The translations under genes and the position numbers were made by a program. From Labrenzia sp. 011 (lineage in GTDB: Bacteria; Pseudomonadota; Alphaproteobacteria; Rhizobiales; Stappiaceae), in assembly GCF_003075075.1 (NCBI RefSeq), contig NZ_QCYM01000007.1, positions 124,001 through 188,000 of the forward strand: a DNA stretch of 64,000 nucleotides, written 5' to 3'. Positions 36,719 through 46,522 of the stretch are shown one piece after another. Each line of letters starts with the position of its first letter. The stretch's first letter is position 1. Under the pieces are notes generated by a model. It saw nothing but the letters and a program-made list of their open reading frames with translations. It searched no databases and had not been told where the DNA came from.

Positions 36719-38107
36719 CTAGATTTCCTCATCCCGGTTCCCAACATTGACATATCCGGCCTCCGGCAGGCCCCGCCCTGGTATTCTTTCCATGGTAAAC
36801 ATCATTGCCGGACTGCAATCGCCGATCGGCCGGTCCGCGGGCAGGCAGGACGCGACAATCGTTCCATCTGCCGTCCACACGACCGGTGAACAGTCGAAAG
36901 CCTCTTTCGGCCAGTCAGCCGGCCAGTGAATGTCCCGCGCCCGCACCGGAGCGCGGCACAGCGGCCCCAGACACAGACTGTCCGCAGAATCCGGGCATTC
37001 TGTGTCCGCAGGCGAGGAAATCCGATAGCGGCTATCCCAGATCTGCGGGACAGCCGTGAGCACACACGTCTCGGGCGGTGCGCGCCCGGCTTCCTTCCAG
37101 ATCCTGAGGATGTCGCCCTTCGCATCGAACAGCGCTCCGGCCAGGGAGCTCCTGCGGTCATCGGCGCCGGCAAGCACCGCATCCAGAGCTTCGAGCTTGC
37201 GGAACCTGATCCGGACACGGTTTCCCGTCGCCCGTGCGGCCAGGCGGCTCAGCAGGCGCAGGCGCAGATCCTTCGCGGTGCTGCGATAGATTTCCCGGCT
37301 CATCTTCAGCGGCCCGGCCGGATGTTCGCTGACATGCGCCTCCACCAGGGCCTCAAGCGTCGTCTCAAGAGCGTCCCGCGCGCGCCGCAGGTGCTCTGCC
37401 GTCTCGGCAATCCGGCTGGCGCTGAGCCCCTCCTCCGCCAGCAGCGCCATGATCCGGCGCAGACGGCTGCGCTTGTATTTCGGGGCGAGATTGGACGGAT
37501 CGGAACACCAGGCCACGCCGCGTACCCTCAGGCTCGCCTCGAGCCGGGCCTTCGGCACGCTCAGAAGCGGTCGCAACAGGCGCAGGCCCTGCGGGCCGTC
37601 CGGCTCGTCGCACGCCATGGCGCCCAGTCCGGACAGTCCGCTGCCCCGGGTCAGCCGGTCCAGAAATGTTTCGGCCTGATCGTCGCGATGATGCGCCAGG
37701 ACCAGCGCCTGGGCCCCCGACTGTCTCATGTGGCCGGCAATCAGCCGGTATCGGGCCTGGCGCGCTTCCTCCTGCATGTTGCTGGCCGGTTTTTGACCCT
37801 CCCAGCGCAGGATGGCCGCGGGCAGGCCGTGATCGGCGGCCAGGGCGACCACGAATTCGGCTTCTCCGGCGCTTTCAGGGCGCAGGCCGTGGTCAACGCA
37901 CAGGACTTCCGCCTCCCCCTGCCAGGAGGTGCGTCTCATCCATTCGCTGAAAAGAACAAGGAGACTGGAGGAATCCGCTCCGCCCGAAACGGCAAGCGCG
38001 AGCCTGGAAAAGGGTTTCAGTCTGCAGAAAAGAAAATCGACGTCTTCGTCCGGGAGCGTGGAGTGCTCGACCGGTCCGTCAGGAACATTTTGCACGGCGG
38101 CGCTCAT
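36719..38107 (-). CDS. tilS: tRNA(Ile)-lysidine synthetase TilS
   Basis: A 462-aa N-type ATP pyrophosphatase that converts C34 of the CAU isoleucine tRNA to lysidine. The PP-loop is LALAVSGGADSSSLLVLFSE; the downstream LAHHRDDQAETFLDRL and RGSGLSGLGAM are typical. The C-terminal 150 residues are divergent, as in other Alphaproteobacteria. The start overlaps cpoB by 29 bp, so coupling is likely. It is transcribed between cpoB and ftsH. Confidence 0.93.
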   Translation of the reverse strand: MSAAVQNVPDGPVEHSTLPDEDVDFLFCRLKPFSRLALAVSGGADSSSLLVLFSEWMRRTSWQGEAEVLCVDHGLRPESAGEAEFVVALAADHGLPAAILRWEGQKPASNMQEEARQARYRLIAGHMRQSGAQALVLAHHRDDQAETFLDRLTRGSGLSGLGAMACDEPDGPQGLRLLRPLLSVPKARLEASLRVRGVAWCSDPSNLAPKYKRSRLRRIMALLAEEGLSASRIAETAEHLRRARDALETTLEALVEAHVSEHPAGPLKMSREIYRSTAKDLRLRLLSRLAARATGNRVRIRFRKLEALDAVLAGADDRRSSLAGALFDAKGDILRIWKEAGRAPPETCVLTAVPQIWDSRYRISSPADTECPDSADSLCLGPLCRAPVRARDIHWPADWPKEAFDCSPVVWTADGTIVASCLPADRPIGDCSPAMMFTMERIPGRGLPEAGYVNVGNRDEEI

Positions 38108-39032
38108 CCCGTGCCTGCGTCAGAACGGCGGGGGCGGCATTCGGATATTTGTTGAGCAGTTCGGAGAAGGTCGCGCAGGCGGCGTCGGCTTCGCCCAGAC
38201 CGCGCAGCGAAACGCCGAGCTTCAGGAGACTGTCCGGGCTTTTCGCATTGCCGGGATGGTCGGTGTAGGTCTTCAGGAAGGCATCAGCGGCCTCGCGGTA
38301 GTTCTGCTGTGCAAGCAGGCTTTCCCCCAGCCAGTACTGGGCATTGGCCGCCAGCGCATCGTCCGGATAGTTTTCCAGAAAGGTGCGGAAGCCCTGCTCC
38401 GCCGTGGCATAATCGCCATTGACCGCAAGGGAATAGGCCTGGTCGTAATCGGAGCGCGCGTCACCGCTGCCGATGACGCTGGCAATCTGGTCGTCGTCCG
38501 TGGCAAGGCCCGGGTCGGGAGCGCTGTCCTGCCCGGCGCCGGGCAGGTTTTCCAGCCCCTGAGCCAGGGCGGACAGATCGATCGGCCCTTCGGACGGCAG
38601 GCCGGTCGGACCTTCATAACCGCCGGACTGTGACCAGTCGCTGTCGCCCGACCCGTCTGTGGCCGGAAGGGTGGCGAAACCGCCCCCCGGTGCGATCAGG
38701 CTCCCCGATTGCGGCTCCCCGGTCTCCGAGAGGCCGGGTTGGGCGCCTCCCGATCCGGCATCGGACCGCTTGCCCGGCGTGCCGCCTTCCAGCTGCTGGA
38801 AGCGGTATTCGTTGTCCTCCTGCATGCGGCGCATCTGATCCTGCAGTTCCCGCATCTGATAGGACAATTGCTCGATCTGCCCGGTCAGCACCCGGATACG
38901 TTCTTCCAGCTGGCCGATCCGGACCGATGAATCATCATTCTTGCGTCCGAAAAGCTGCGCTTCGGACGGTGTGGCAGCGGCGATGAAAACCAGCGCCATG
39001 ACGAGACCTGCCAGTCCCCTAAAATTCCGCAT
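38079..39032 (-). CDS. cpoB: Cell division coordinator CpoB (YbgF), Tol-associated TPR protein
   Basis: A 317-aa periplasmic protein. The signal peptide is FRGLAGLVMALVFIAAATPS. An N-terminal trimerising coiled coil follows (residues about 40-75, IGQLEERIRVLTGQIEQLSY), then a disordered Gly/Ser/Pro linker. Three C-terminal TPR repeats complete it (about 195-310, DYDQAYSLAVNGDYATAEQG, ALAANAQYWLGESLLAQQ, SPDSLLKLGVSLRGLGEADA). CpoB couples Tol energy to peptidoglycan synthesis at constriction. It stands after pal on the same strand but 278 bp away, beyond a terminator. Confidence 0.92.
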   Translation of the reverse strand: MRNFRGLAGLVMALVFIAAATPSEAQLFGRKNDDSSVRIGQLEERIRVLTGQIEQLSYQMRELQDQMRRMQEDNEYRFQQLEGGTPGKRSDAGSGGAQPGLSETGEPQSGSLIAPGGGFATLPATDGSGDSDWSQSGGYEGPTGLPSEGPIDLSALAQGLENLPGAGQDSAPDPGLATDDDQIASVIGSGDARSDYDQAYSLAVNGDYATAEQGFRTFLENYPDDALAANAQYWLGESLLAQQNYREAADAFLKTYTDHPGNAKSPDSLLKLGVSLRGLGEADAACATFSELLNKYPNAAPAVLTQARDERRRAKCS

Positions 39033-39255
39033 TCGCTCCTCCGGTCTGGGATTTTGTGAGCATCAACGGACCGGACATATATGCCAATACCGGCGCAGAT
39101 CCGTATTCGTGATGTTCCATACCCTCCGGTATGTATCACGCCCGGCTCTGTACTCAAGTGCACTGAGCGCCCGGACTTCGGCTAAATTTTGACAATAACC
39201 GCTTTGCTCCGGAAGAAACCGGCCGGAATTTGCACGACGGCTCTCCGCCGGACAC

Positions 39256-39285
39256 GAAAAAGGCCGGACGCGAGGCCCGGCCTTC
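39256..39285 (-). terminator. Terminator after pal
   Basis: AAGGCCGGGCCTCGCG...CCGGCCTTTTTCG read on the minus strand is a GC-rich stem with a T-run, 26 bp past the pal stop. It separates pal from cpoB, so cpoB should have its own promoter in 39033-39255. Confidence 0.85.
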
Positions 39286-39310
39286 CATTCGGATCCGCGG
39301 TGCGGCCCGG

Positions 39311-39796
39311 TCAGTTGGTGGCGTTGTTGAGAACCGTCACCGCACGCCGGTTCTGGGACCAGCAGCTGTTGTCGTTACACACGGCCACCGGACGTTCCTT
39401 GCCGTAGGAAATCGTCTTGATGCGCGACGCATTCACGCCCTGGGAGACCAGATAGTCCCGCGCGGCCTGGGCACGCCGTGCCCCGAGGGCGATGTTGTAC
39501 TGACGCGTGCCGCGCTCGTCCGCATGGCCTTCCACGGTAATCGTGTACTGGGAATAGCGGTTCAGCCACTTCGCCTGATTGGCAAGGGTCGCCTGAGCCT
39601 GTGCATTGACCACCGACTGGTCTTCCTCGAAGAACACCCGGTCGCCGACATTCACCACGAAGTCCTGGCCGGTGCCCGGCTTGACATTGGTCGCCAGCCC
39701 GTCCGGTTTCGTCTGGGCACATGCCGCTGCGAGCAGAACCGCGAAACAGATGGCAATCCATCGCCCGCCCTGAACGGCGTTTTCTCGTTTGAACAT
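39311..39796 (-). CDS. pal: Peptidoglycan-associated lipoprotein Pal
   Basis: A 161-aa outer-membrane lipoprotein. The lipobox LLAAAC places the acylated Cys at residue 26. The OmpA-like peptidoglycan-binding domain spans about 50-160, with TITVEGHADERGTRQYNIAL and GARRAQAARDYLVSQGV. Pal anchors the outer membrane to the wall and binds TolB. A Cys pair near the end (VCNDNSCWSQNRR) is typical of alphaproteobacterial Pal. A 203-bp gap from tolB carries a CtrA-like motif, so separate transcription is possible. Confidence 0.96.
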   Translation of the reverse strand: MFKRENAVQGGRWIAICFAVLLAAACAQTKPDGLATNVKPGTGQDFVVNVGDRVFFEEDQSVVNAQAQATLANQAKWLNRYSQYTITVEGHADERGTRQYNIALGARRAQAARDYLVSQGVNASRIKTISYGKERPVAVCNDNSCWSQNRRAVTVLNNATN

Positions 39797-39999
39797 TCCT
39801 GTCTCCTAATCCCCAGCCCCGTCAACCTGACCGCACGGATCGTTGGTCTTTGGTAAACGCTTTCTAGCCAAACCTGGTTAAAGCCGTCTTTGCAAACATG
39901 GTTAACAACTTCCTAACACAGCCTGTCTGTCAAGACTGTATCGAAGTTCCCGTGCGGCCTGCCTGTCGCGATGCCACGGAGGGCGGGCCGCACGGTGTT
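39797..39999 (-). promoter_or_regulatory. tolB-pal gap with near-consensus CtrA box
   Basis: TTAACAACTTCCTAAC at 39902-39917 is TTAA-N7-CTAA, one base from the full CtrA consensus, about 105 bp before the pal start. Another TTAA lies at about 39877. A pal promoter is likely here; binding is a prediction. Confidence 0.45.
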
Positions 40000-41349
40000 T
40001 CAGTCGATCAGGGGCGACCAGGACGGATCCGACGCGAAGGCGGGAGTTTCCAGCCTCTGCTCGTTGTATCCGGTCAGGTCGACCGTCCACACCTGAGGTC
40101 CGCCATTGGCGCCCGGCGTATCGCGGAAGAACACCAGAACCCGCCCGTTGGGAGACCACGCCGGCCCCTCATTGTGGTAGCCCTCGGTCAGGATGCGCTC
40201 GCCCTTGCCGTCCGGGCGCATCACGCCGATCATGAACCGTCCCTGATGCTGCTTGGTGAAGGCGATCAGGTCTCCCCGCGGCGACCAGACCGGCGTGGAG
40301 TACCGCCCCGGTCCGAAGGAAATGCGCTGCGCATCGCCGCCGCCCGTATTCATGACATAAAGCTGCTGGGTGCCGCCCCGGTCGGATTCGAAGACGATCC
40401 GCTGTCCGTCGGGCGAGAAGGACGGGCTCGTGTCGATGGCCGCCGAATTGGTGAGCCGCGTTGTCTGGCGCGAGCGCAGGTCCATCTTGAAGATATTGGC
40501 ATTGCCGCCCTGCTGCAGGCTCATCACGACGCTTTGCCCGTCCGGCGAAAACCGGGGAGCGAAGGTCATGCCGGGAAAATTGCCCACGATTTCACGCTGG
40601 CCGGTCTCGATGTTGAGCAGATAGACGCTGGGATCCGACCCGCCATAGGACATGTAGGTGATTTCCTGGCTGGTCGGCGAAAATCTCGGCGTGAGCACCA
40701 GGTCCTCGCCCCGGGTCAGATAGCGCACATTGGCGCCGTCCTGATCCATGATGGCCAGACGCTTGATCCGCTTGTCCTTGGGGCCGGTTTCATCGACAAA
40801 GACGATACGCGTGTCGAAATACCCTTTCTCGCCGGTCACCCGCTCGTAGATCGCATCAGAGATGATATGGGCCAGACGCCGCCAGTTTTCCGGCGTCGTG
40901 TAGAACTGCTGGCCGAGCATCTGTTCCTGCGCGAACACGTCCCAGAGGCGGAATTCGGCGCGCAACCGGCCGTCCGCCTGCTTGATGACCGTGCCGGTGA
41001 CCAGCGCCTGCGCGGAGATCTGGCGCCAGTCGCCGAAACGCGGCGTGGAATTCACGCTCATGTTCTTCTGGATGAAGCTGGCCGGGTCCAGCGGATTGAA
41101 CAGGCCCGAGCGCTTCAGGTCCGCCGCGATCACCGATGTCATGTCGGCGGCCAACTTGCTGTCACCGCCGTCGGCCGAAAACGAAGGCAGGGCAATCGGC
41201 AGCGGCTCGATATTCCCCTGGGTAATGTCGATTTCAACGAGCGCCGATGCCGATGGAGGCGCGAAGACGGTTGCCAGGGCCATCAGGACGGCAAGTCCGA
41301 TGGATTTCCGGTCAGCGAGAACAGAAAGTTTTTTCAGTATTCCACGCAT
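40000..41349 (-). CDS. tolB: Tol-Pal system beta-propeller protein TolB
   Basis: A 449-aa periplasmic protein. The signal peptide runs to about residue 36 ([21 protein letters not shown]). An N-terminal alpha/beta domain (about 40-170) is followed by a six-bladed WD40-like propeller with repeated [52 protein letters not shown] and [15 protein letters not shown] motifs. TolB binds Pal and transmits Tol signals. I chose the ATG at 41349 to begin just before a normal signal peptide; another in-frame ATG at 41388, seven bases past the tolA stop, would add 13 residues and is the alternative. Confidence 0.95.
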   Translation of the reverse strand: MRGILKKLSVLADRKSIGLAVLMALATVFAPPSASALVEIDITQGNIEPLPIALPSFSADGGDSKLAADMTSVIAADLKRSGLFNPLDPASFIQKNMSVNSTPRFGDWRQISAQALVTGTVIKQADGRLRAEFRLWDVFAQEQMLGQQFYTTPENWRRLAHIISDAIYERVTGEKGYFDTRIVFVDETGPKDKRIKRLAIMDQDGANVRYLTRGEDLVLTPRFSPTSQEITYMSYGGSDPSVYLLNIETGQREIVGNFPGMTFAPRFSPDGQSVVMSLQQGGNANIFKMDLRSRQTTRLTNSAAIDTSPSFSPDGQRIVFESDRGGTQQLYVMNTGGGDAQRISFGPGRYSTPVWSPRGDLIAFTKQHQGRFMIGVMRPDGKGERILTEGYHNEGPAWSPNGRVLVFFRDTPGANGGPQVWTVDLTGYNEQRLETPAFASDPSWSPLID

Positions 41350-41394
41350 GAGCACAACAGCTCCCTTATCGACAATCAGTTCGGCCATGCCGGA

Positions 41395-42351
41395 CTATCC
41401 CCCAAGCATCTCTCTCGGGTCAAAGTTTATGATGACTTCCTGCCACGCGTCATATTTCGCAACCGGCAGGGAATATGGCTGGCAGCGCATGATCGCGCGC
41501 ACCGCGCTGCTCGCGGCGGCCCCGAACGCCGGATTGCCATTCGAATTCAGCACTTCCGGACTGCCGGACACATCCCCGCTGCGGGAAAGGTTGAAGCGGA
41601 CCCGGACCTTGAGTTCTTCCGCGCCCACCGCTCCGACCGGCGGGTTCCAGCATTGCGCCACCTGCCCCCGCAGCGCATCGAGCTCCGACTGGCTCATGCG
41701 CACGTCCTGCTGGCCCTTGTTGGACCCGAGCGAGGCCGGCTGCTGTGACGACGCCCCGGACTGTTTTGCCGGCTCGACCTTGTTCAGCAGGGCCGCGATC
41801 TGCGTGCTGTCGAAATTCTCGTCCGGCGGCTCGGGCGTTTTTCTGGGTGGCGCCGGTTTCGACCGCGGTGCGACGCTGGTCACGATCGGCTGCGGCGCAG
41901 GCGCCGCTTCCTGCTGCGGCTCCGGTTCCGGTGCGGGTTCGGCTGCGGGCACCGGCTCGGCCGCCTGTGCGGGTTCCGGCACGGGCGCAGGCGCCGGTTC
42001 GGGTTCCGCGACCGGCTCGGGCTCAGGCTCGGGAGCAGGCGTCGGCTCGGGTGTCGGCGCAGGTGCGGGGGTTGGCGGCGTCGGTTGCTGGACGTTGCTT
42101 TCCCCCGGCTTGTCTGCCGGCTCGGGCGGCTTTTCCGCGGGTGTCTCGCTTGGCTTCACCGCTGCGACTTCACGGATCTCTGCGGTTTTCTCGCCGATCC
42201 GCAGCCGCGTGAACTCTTCGATCGGCACCAGGTCTACCGGCAGGGAATCCACCGGCGGCACAGAAAAACTGTCCGCGTCCGGAAAGGCAGCAATGCCCCA
42301 GAGAAGGATAGCCGCATGACCGGCCAAAGACGCGATGAGACCTGCGCGCAT
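41395..42351 (-). CDS. tolA: Tol-Pal system protein TolA
   Basis: A 318-aa protein. One N-terminal transmembrane helix (residues about 3-23, AGLIASLAGHAAILLWGIAA) precedes a long Pro/Glu/Ala-rich rod (about 60-200, repeated PEPTPAPEPEPEPV). The C-terminal TonB-like domain (about 215-318) has LRGQVAQCWNPPVG and the ending MRCQPYSLPVAKYDAWQEVI. TolA spans the periplasm from TolQR to Pal and TolB. The rod here is proline-rich rather than the Ala/Lys helix of E. coli, as common in Alphaproteobacteria. Confidence 0.93.
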   Translation of the reverse strand: MRAGLIASLAGHAAILLWGIAAFPDADSFSVPPVDSLPVDLVPIEEFTRLRIGEKTAEIREVAAVKPSETPAEKPPEPADKPGESNVQQPTPPTPAPAPTPEPTPAPEPEPEPVAEPEPAPAPVPEPAQAAEPVPAAEPAPEPEPQQEAAPAPQPIVTSVAPRSKPAPPRKTPEPPDENFDSTQIAALLNKVEPAKQSGASSQQPASLGSNKGQQDVRMSQSELDALRGQVAQCWNPPVGAVGAEELKVRVRFNLSRSGDVSGSPEVLNSNGNPAFGAAASSAVRAIMRCQPYSLPVAKYDAWQEVIINFDPREMLGG

Positions 42352-42357
42352 GACGCG

Positions 42358-42807
42358 TTACGAGTCCCGTTCTTCCAGAGTGACAAGACCGAGGCGTTTG
42401 AACCCGGCTGCGTTGATCCGTCCCATAAGCTTCATCATCGTGCCGTAGTCCGCATCCTGGTCGCCGCGCACGTAGATACGCTCCTCGTAGCCGTTGGCCG
42501 CGATGGCTTCGAGCTTCGGCACCACCTCGTCCAGCGGGATCGGCGTATCCTGAATGAAGATCTCTCCTGCCGAATTCACCGAGATCGTGATCGGCTCCTT
42601 GTCCCCTTCAAGCGCCTTGGCGCTGGTTTCGGGAAGATCGATCGGCACGCCCACGGTCAGCAGCGGGGCCGCCACCATGAAAATTATCAGCAGGACGAGC
42701 ATGACGTCCACGAAGGGCGTCACGTTGATCTCGCTCATCGGCGCATTGCGCCGGCGGCGCCGTCCGCGCCGTCCGCCCGACTGACCTGAACTGACCTGCA
42801 TGGCCAT
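42358..42807 (-). CDS. tolR: Tol-Pal system protein TolR
   Basis: A 149-aa ExbD/TolR protein. A cytoplasmic basic start ([19 protein letters not shown]) leads into one transmembrane helix with the proton-carrying Asp ([20 protein letters not shown]). The periplasmic domain follows ([19 protein letters not shown]). With TolQ it uses the proton gradient to energise TolA. Spacing to tolQ is 3 bp and to tolA 6 bp, so one operon. Confidence 0.96.
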   Translation of the reverse strand: MAMQVSSGQSGGRRGRRRRRNAPMSEINVTPFVDVMLVLLIIFMVAAPLLTVGVPIDLPETSAKALEGDKEPITISVNSAGEIFIQDTPIPLDEVVPKLEAIAANGYEERIYVRGDQDADYGTMMKLMGRINAAGFKRLGLVTLEERDS

Positions 42808-42810
42808 GGG

Positions 42811-43518
42811 TCAGCCCCTCTCGTCGATCTGGCGGGACAGGATCGCGGAAAACTCGTCGGCGAACCCCTCCATGCGCGAAACCGCCTTGCCGACATCGGA
42901 AGCGATCTTGTTGTAGGCAATCACCGCCGGGATAGCGGCAAGCAGGCCGAGAGCGGTGGCGAAAAGGGCTTCGGCGATACCGGGTGCAACGACCGCAAGG
43001 TTCGTGCTTTCGGAGGCGGCAATCGCCTGAAAGGCGGTCATGATGCCCCAGACCGTGCCGAACAGTCCGATGAAGGGCGCCGAGGCCCCGACGGTCGCCA
43101 GGACGAGCAGCCGGCTTTCGAGCCGTTCGGCTTCGCGCTGGATGGTGACATCCATCACCCTGTCGATCCGCTGCTGCAGGCTGGCGATGGCGGGACGCGC
43201 GCCCTCATGGCTTCGCTTCCATTCCCGCATGGCGGCCACGAACAGCGCTGCCATGGAATGATTCACGCGATTGTGAAGCGTTCCATAGAGTTCTTCGAGC
43301 GACTGGCCTGACCAGAAAACCGTTTCGAAGCGACTCATCTGTCGCCGGGTCCGGCCGATCAGCATGATCTTGTCGACGATGATGGCCCAGCACCACACGG
43401 AAGCGCCAAGCAGGCCGAGCATAACGATCTTGACGACGATATGCGCCTGCCAGAACAGCGAGAAAAACGAAATGCCGCTGTCCGGAGCTGTCAATGTCGA
43501 TTGGACGAGTGTTTCCAT
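42811..43518 (-). CDS. tolQ: Tol-Pal system protein TolQ
   Basis: A 235-aa MotA/TolQ/ExbB proton channel subunit with three transmembrane helices (about 22-45; about 140-160, LVLATVGASAPFIGLFGTVWG; about 175-200, VAPGIAEALFATALGLLAAI). The long cytoplasmic loop between helices 1 and 2 is typical. It leads the tolQRAB run. The 265-bp gap ahead of it holds TTAA and GANTC motifs (about 43655-43725) and is the likely promoter. Confidence 0.96.
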   Translation of the reverse strand: METLVQSTLTAPDSGISFFSLFWQAHIVVKIVMLGLLGASVWCWAIIVDKIMLIGRTRRQMSRFETVFWSGQSLEELYGTLHNRVNHSMAALFVAAMREWKRSHEGARPAIASLQQRIDRVMDVTIQREAERLESRLLVLATVGASAPFIGLFGTVWGIMTAFQAIAASESTNLAVVAPGIAEALFATALGLLAAIPAVIAYNKIASDVGKAVSRMEGFADEFSAILSRQIDERG

Positions 43519-43783
43519 TATCTCAATGACCTCTTGGCCGTATTACGCGGTTGTGCATGCAAATCTCCGGCAGCTACAGAAATGGACCGGAAGAACGGGC
43601 CGGCTCCTAGTGATCTGCCGCCTCTCTGACGTTTGATTTTGTCAAAACTGGGACTTAACCAATCGAAGCAAGCCCCTCTCTAAAGGAATCAATTAAGGTT
43701 ACCGCAAGATTAACGCATGAATCTGTTTTGGATCATTTTAGCGTCAGGGCGCGGCCCCGGGACCGGCGGCCTGCCCAAGGTGT

Positions 43784-44251
43784 TCATTCGACAGACGTTT
43801 CGCCCGATGCGTGCCCGGCAAGTTTTTCCGCAAGAACCGGTGGCAATCGGGTCGGTCTCCCCTGCGCGGTGATCACCGCAACGGTGACAGTGGCCGAAAC
43901 CAGCAAGTCCGCGCCCCGGTGGATGACCTGATCGAGCTTCACCCGGGCCCCCTTGAGACTGGAAAGCCGGGTACGCACCAGAAGCACGTCGTCGATACGG
44001 GCGGGCTTCTGAAATTCCAGTGTCATGGAGCGCACCGCGAAGGCAAGCGCTGCGCCATGGGTTCCCTCGGCCAGCTCCGTGTGATGGATCCCGACACGGC
44101 GCAGGAAATCCGTGCGCCCCCGCTCGAAGAACCGCACATAGGCGCCATGGTAGACAATCCCGGTAAAATCCGTGTCTTCGTAATAGACACGCACGGGCAG
44201 CACATGACCGCCCTCTTCCAGGCGCCCGGCAAGATCCGGCCAGTCCGTCAC
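43784..44251 (-). CDS. ybgC: Tol-Pal-associated acyl-CoA thioesterase YbgC
   Basis: A 155-aa hot-dog-fold thioesterase. The motif VYYEDTDFTGIVYHGAYVRF carries the catalytic Asp and His of the 4-hydroxybenzoyl-CoA thioesterase family; ERGRTDFLRRVG follows. YbgC hydrolyses acyl-CoA or acyl-ACP and is the usual gene before tolQ. Here the gap to tolQ is 265 bp, longer than in enterobacteria, so separate transcription is possible. Confidence 0.9.
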   Translation of the reverse strand: MTDWPDLAGRLEEGGHVLPVRVYYEDTDFTGIVYHGAYVRFFERGRTDFLRRVGIHHTELAEGTHGAALAFAVRSMTLEFQKPARIDDVLLVRTRLSSLKGARVKLDQVIHRGADLLVSATVTVAVITAQGRPTRLPPVLAEKLAGHASGETSVE

Positions 44252-44410
44252 GGTATCGTCCTTTCCGTCCCGGATTCAAAGGATCTCCCGGCCCACCGGA
44301 AGACCCTTCCTTGATCCAGGGTGTAAACTCATGAATGAAGACAGCCGGGACGTTCCGTGTCCCGCAGCGATTCCACCTTGGCTTTCCCCTGCGCCATGAA
44401 AGCGTATCGG

Positions 44411-46522
44411 CTAGGCGGCGGCAACCTCTGCAAGGAATGTCTCGACGGAGGCCCGCAGCTGTTCGGCCTGCTGCTTCATCTCGAGGGTCGCCGTCAGCAT
44501 GTCGCCGACCGCCTCGGAGTTTTCGGCAACATCCTCGTTCAGCGACACCACCGTGGTCGCCACGCTGCGCGTGCCGTCGGCCGCTTCGGCGACATTTCGG
44601 GAAATCTCACCCGTCGCCGCCCCCTGCTGCTGCACCGCTTCGGAAATTGTCACCGTATAGGAGTTCACCTCCTCCACCGACCCCGAAACACGGGCGATCT
44701 CGTCCACCGCCTCGCTTGTCGACGCCTGAATGGCCGCGATCTGTGCGGAAATCTCTTCCGTCGCTTTCGCGGTCTGTCCGGCGAGGGACTTCACTTCCGA
44801 GGCAACCACCGCAAAGCCCTTGCCCGCATCGCCTGCCCGGGCAGCCTCGATTGTGGCGTTCAACGCCAGAAGGTTGGTCTGTTCCGCGATTTCGGAGATC
44901 AGCGAAACGACGTCACCGATCTTGTTGGCGGCCTGGGCAAGGCCGGAAATCTTGGCGTTGGAACTTTGCGCCGCGCTTGTCGTCTGCGCGACGATCGATG
45001 CAGTCGTCTCCACCTGGCGGGAAATTTCCGCAATCGACGCATTGAGTTCCTCGGTCGCGGAGGCGACAGCCTGAACGTTGGAGGACGCGTTTTCCGAGGT
45101 GGTGACGGCTCTCTGCCCCTGTTCCGTGGCCGAGGCGGAGCGCTGGCTGAGCGCGGAGGAGACATCCTCGACTCGGGCGATGTTGGTTTCCACCAGTTCG
45201 AGCACCGCCTGAGACTCCGCCCGGAAGGCGGCAATGAGGGAATCGATCGTCTTTTCCCGCTTCTCACGGGCGATATGGCCGACCTTGCGCTCTTCCGCAA
45301 GACGCTCCCGCTCGATGGAGTTTTCCTTGAACACCTCGATGCAGCGGGCCATGCGGCCGATCTCGTCAGACCGTTCCGTCGCCTCGACAGTGACGCCCAG
45401 ATCACCATCGGCGATCTTGCGCGCGGCAACCGACAGGCGCTCCATCGGGGCGAACATGCGCCTTGTGATCCACCAGATCACGCCGACGATCGGAATGAGG
45501 CAGAGAAACCCGGAAAGAACCGCGCCGAAGGTGATGCGGTCCGCGGCAGCCGACAGCTCGGTCTGCCGAACGGCTTCGACCACGCCATAGGGTGTGCTTT
45601 CAAATGTGCTTCTTGCCTCGCCGAAACGGAAATCCTCGCCACCCAGCCGGATCAGCCGGTCACCTGCGGAGATGTCGGCCAGCGAGTGAACCGCGCTTGC
45701 GCGTCCGGCCACATCGAGCTCAACCAGATGACCCGTCCTGTCGACCAGCAGGACCTGCTCGCTTTCGCCAAGCCCGGTCTTCTCGTTCAGGAGAGTCGCC
45801 AGACGCTGCATGTCCGTCGAAAACGCGAGAGCGCCGAAAAAACGGTCCAGGTAGAAGATGGGCGCCGCAAGCACCAGGGAAACCGTTCCGTCCTCGGCAG
45901 TGACAAAACCGGAGGAGAAGATCTGCCCGGCGGCCAGCGTCTCGTTCGCCGCAGCTTCGAAAAGCGCCCCGAAAGCGGTCTGGACCGGATTGCCACGGAT
46001 CTCGGGTGCGTCCACGTGAAAGGCGAACTCGGGGCCCTTGCCGTAGGTATAGGTGATGAAGCCATCCGGATTCGCCAGCGCGGCATCGGAAAACAGGCCC
46101 TGGCTGACAACATCCTGATAGATCGGATGAATGGCCTTGTGATTGTTCACATAGTAGTTCTTTTCGTCCGGCTCGCTGAGCAGATGACGCTCGTGCGGCG
46201 GATGAGGATTGTCGGTGACGAAGATCCGGCGAAGGGTCTCTGTCTGCCCTTCCTTGAGATTTTTCCAGCCGACCATCGCCTTCATGAGGCTGTCCTTGGC
46301 CTCCTCCAGAGAGACGAAGAACTTGGCGCTGTAGATCACCTGATCCAGGGCCAGTTCGAGAACCTTCTGCTTCGCCCTGGTCGCGCTTGTCAGACCGTTA
46401 TCAGCCTGTCCGTTGGCGACATCGCGCGAAACCATGGACGTTACAGCAACAATCGCCACACACATGACCAGTGCACCGGCGAGAAACATGAGAGCCAGTT
46501 TAGATGAAAGCCGCTTGCGCAT
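44411..46522 (-). CDS. Methyl-accepting chemotaxis protein with large periplasmic sensor
   Basis: A 703-aa receptor. The first transmembrane helix (about residues 8-28, [19 protein letters not shown]) precedes a periplasmic Cache-like sensor of roughly 275 residues ([18 protein letters not shown] ... [18 protein letters not shown] ... [20 protein letters not shown]). A second helix ([20 protein letters not shown]), a HAMP domain, and the signalling hairpin with its tip [20 protein letters not shown] follow. The ATG at 46522 has GGGGGA upstream; 46537 is a poorer start. The ligand is unknown. It is not next to the che genes and interrupts the ruv-tol neighbourhood. Confidence 0.93.
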   Translation of the reverse strand: MRKRLSSKLALMFLAGALVMCVAIVAVTSMVSRDVANGQADNGLTSATRAKQKVLELALDQVIYSAKFFVSLEEAKDSLMKAMVGWKNLKEGQTETLRRIFVTDNPHPPHERHLLSEPDEKNYYVNNHKAIHPIYQDVVSQGLFSDAALANPDGFITYTYGKGPEFAFHVDAPEIRGNPVQTAFGALFEAAANETLAAGQIFSSGFVTAEDGTVSLVLAAPIFYLDRFFGALAFSTDMQRLATLLNEKTGLGESEQVLLVDRTGHLVELDVAGRASAVHSLADISAGDRLIRLGGEDFRFGEARSTFESTPYGVVEAVRQTELSAAADRITFGAVLSGFLCLIPIVGVIWWITRRMFAPMERLSVAARKIADGDLGVTVEATERSDEIGRMARCIEVFKENSIERERLAEERKVGHIAREKREKTIDSLIAAFRAESQAVLELVETNIARVEDVSSALSQRSASATEQGQRAVTTSENASSNVQAVASATEELNASIAEISRQVETTASIVAQTTSAAQSSNAKISGLAQAANKIGDVVSLISEIAEQTNLLALNATIEAARAGDAGKGFAVVASEVKSLAGQTAKATEEISAQIAAIQASTSEAVDEIARVSGSVEEVNSYTVTISEAVQQQGAATGEISRNVAEAADGTRSVATTVVSLNEDVAENSEAVGDMLTATLEMKQQAEQLRASVETFLAEVAAA

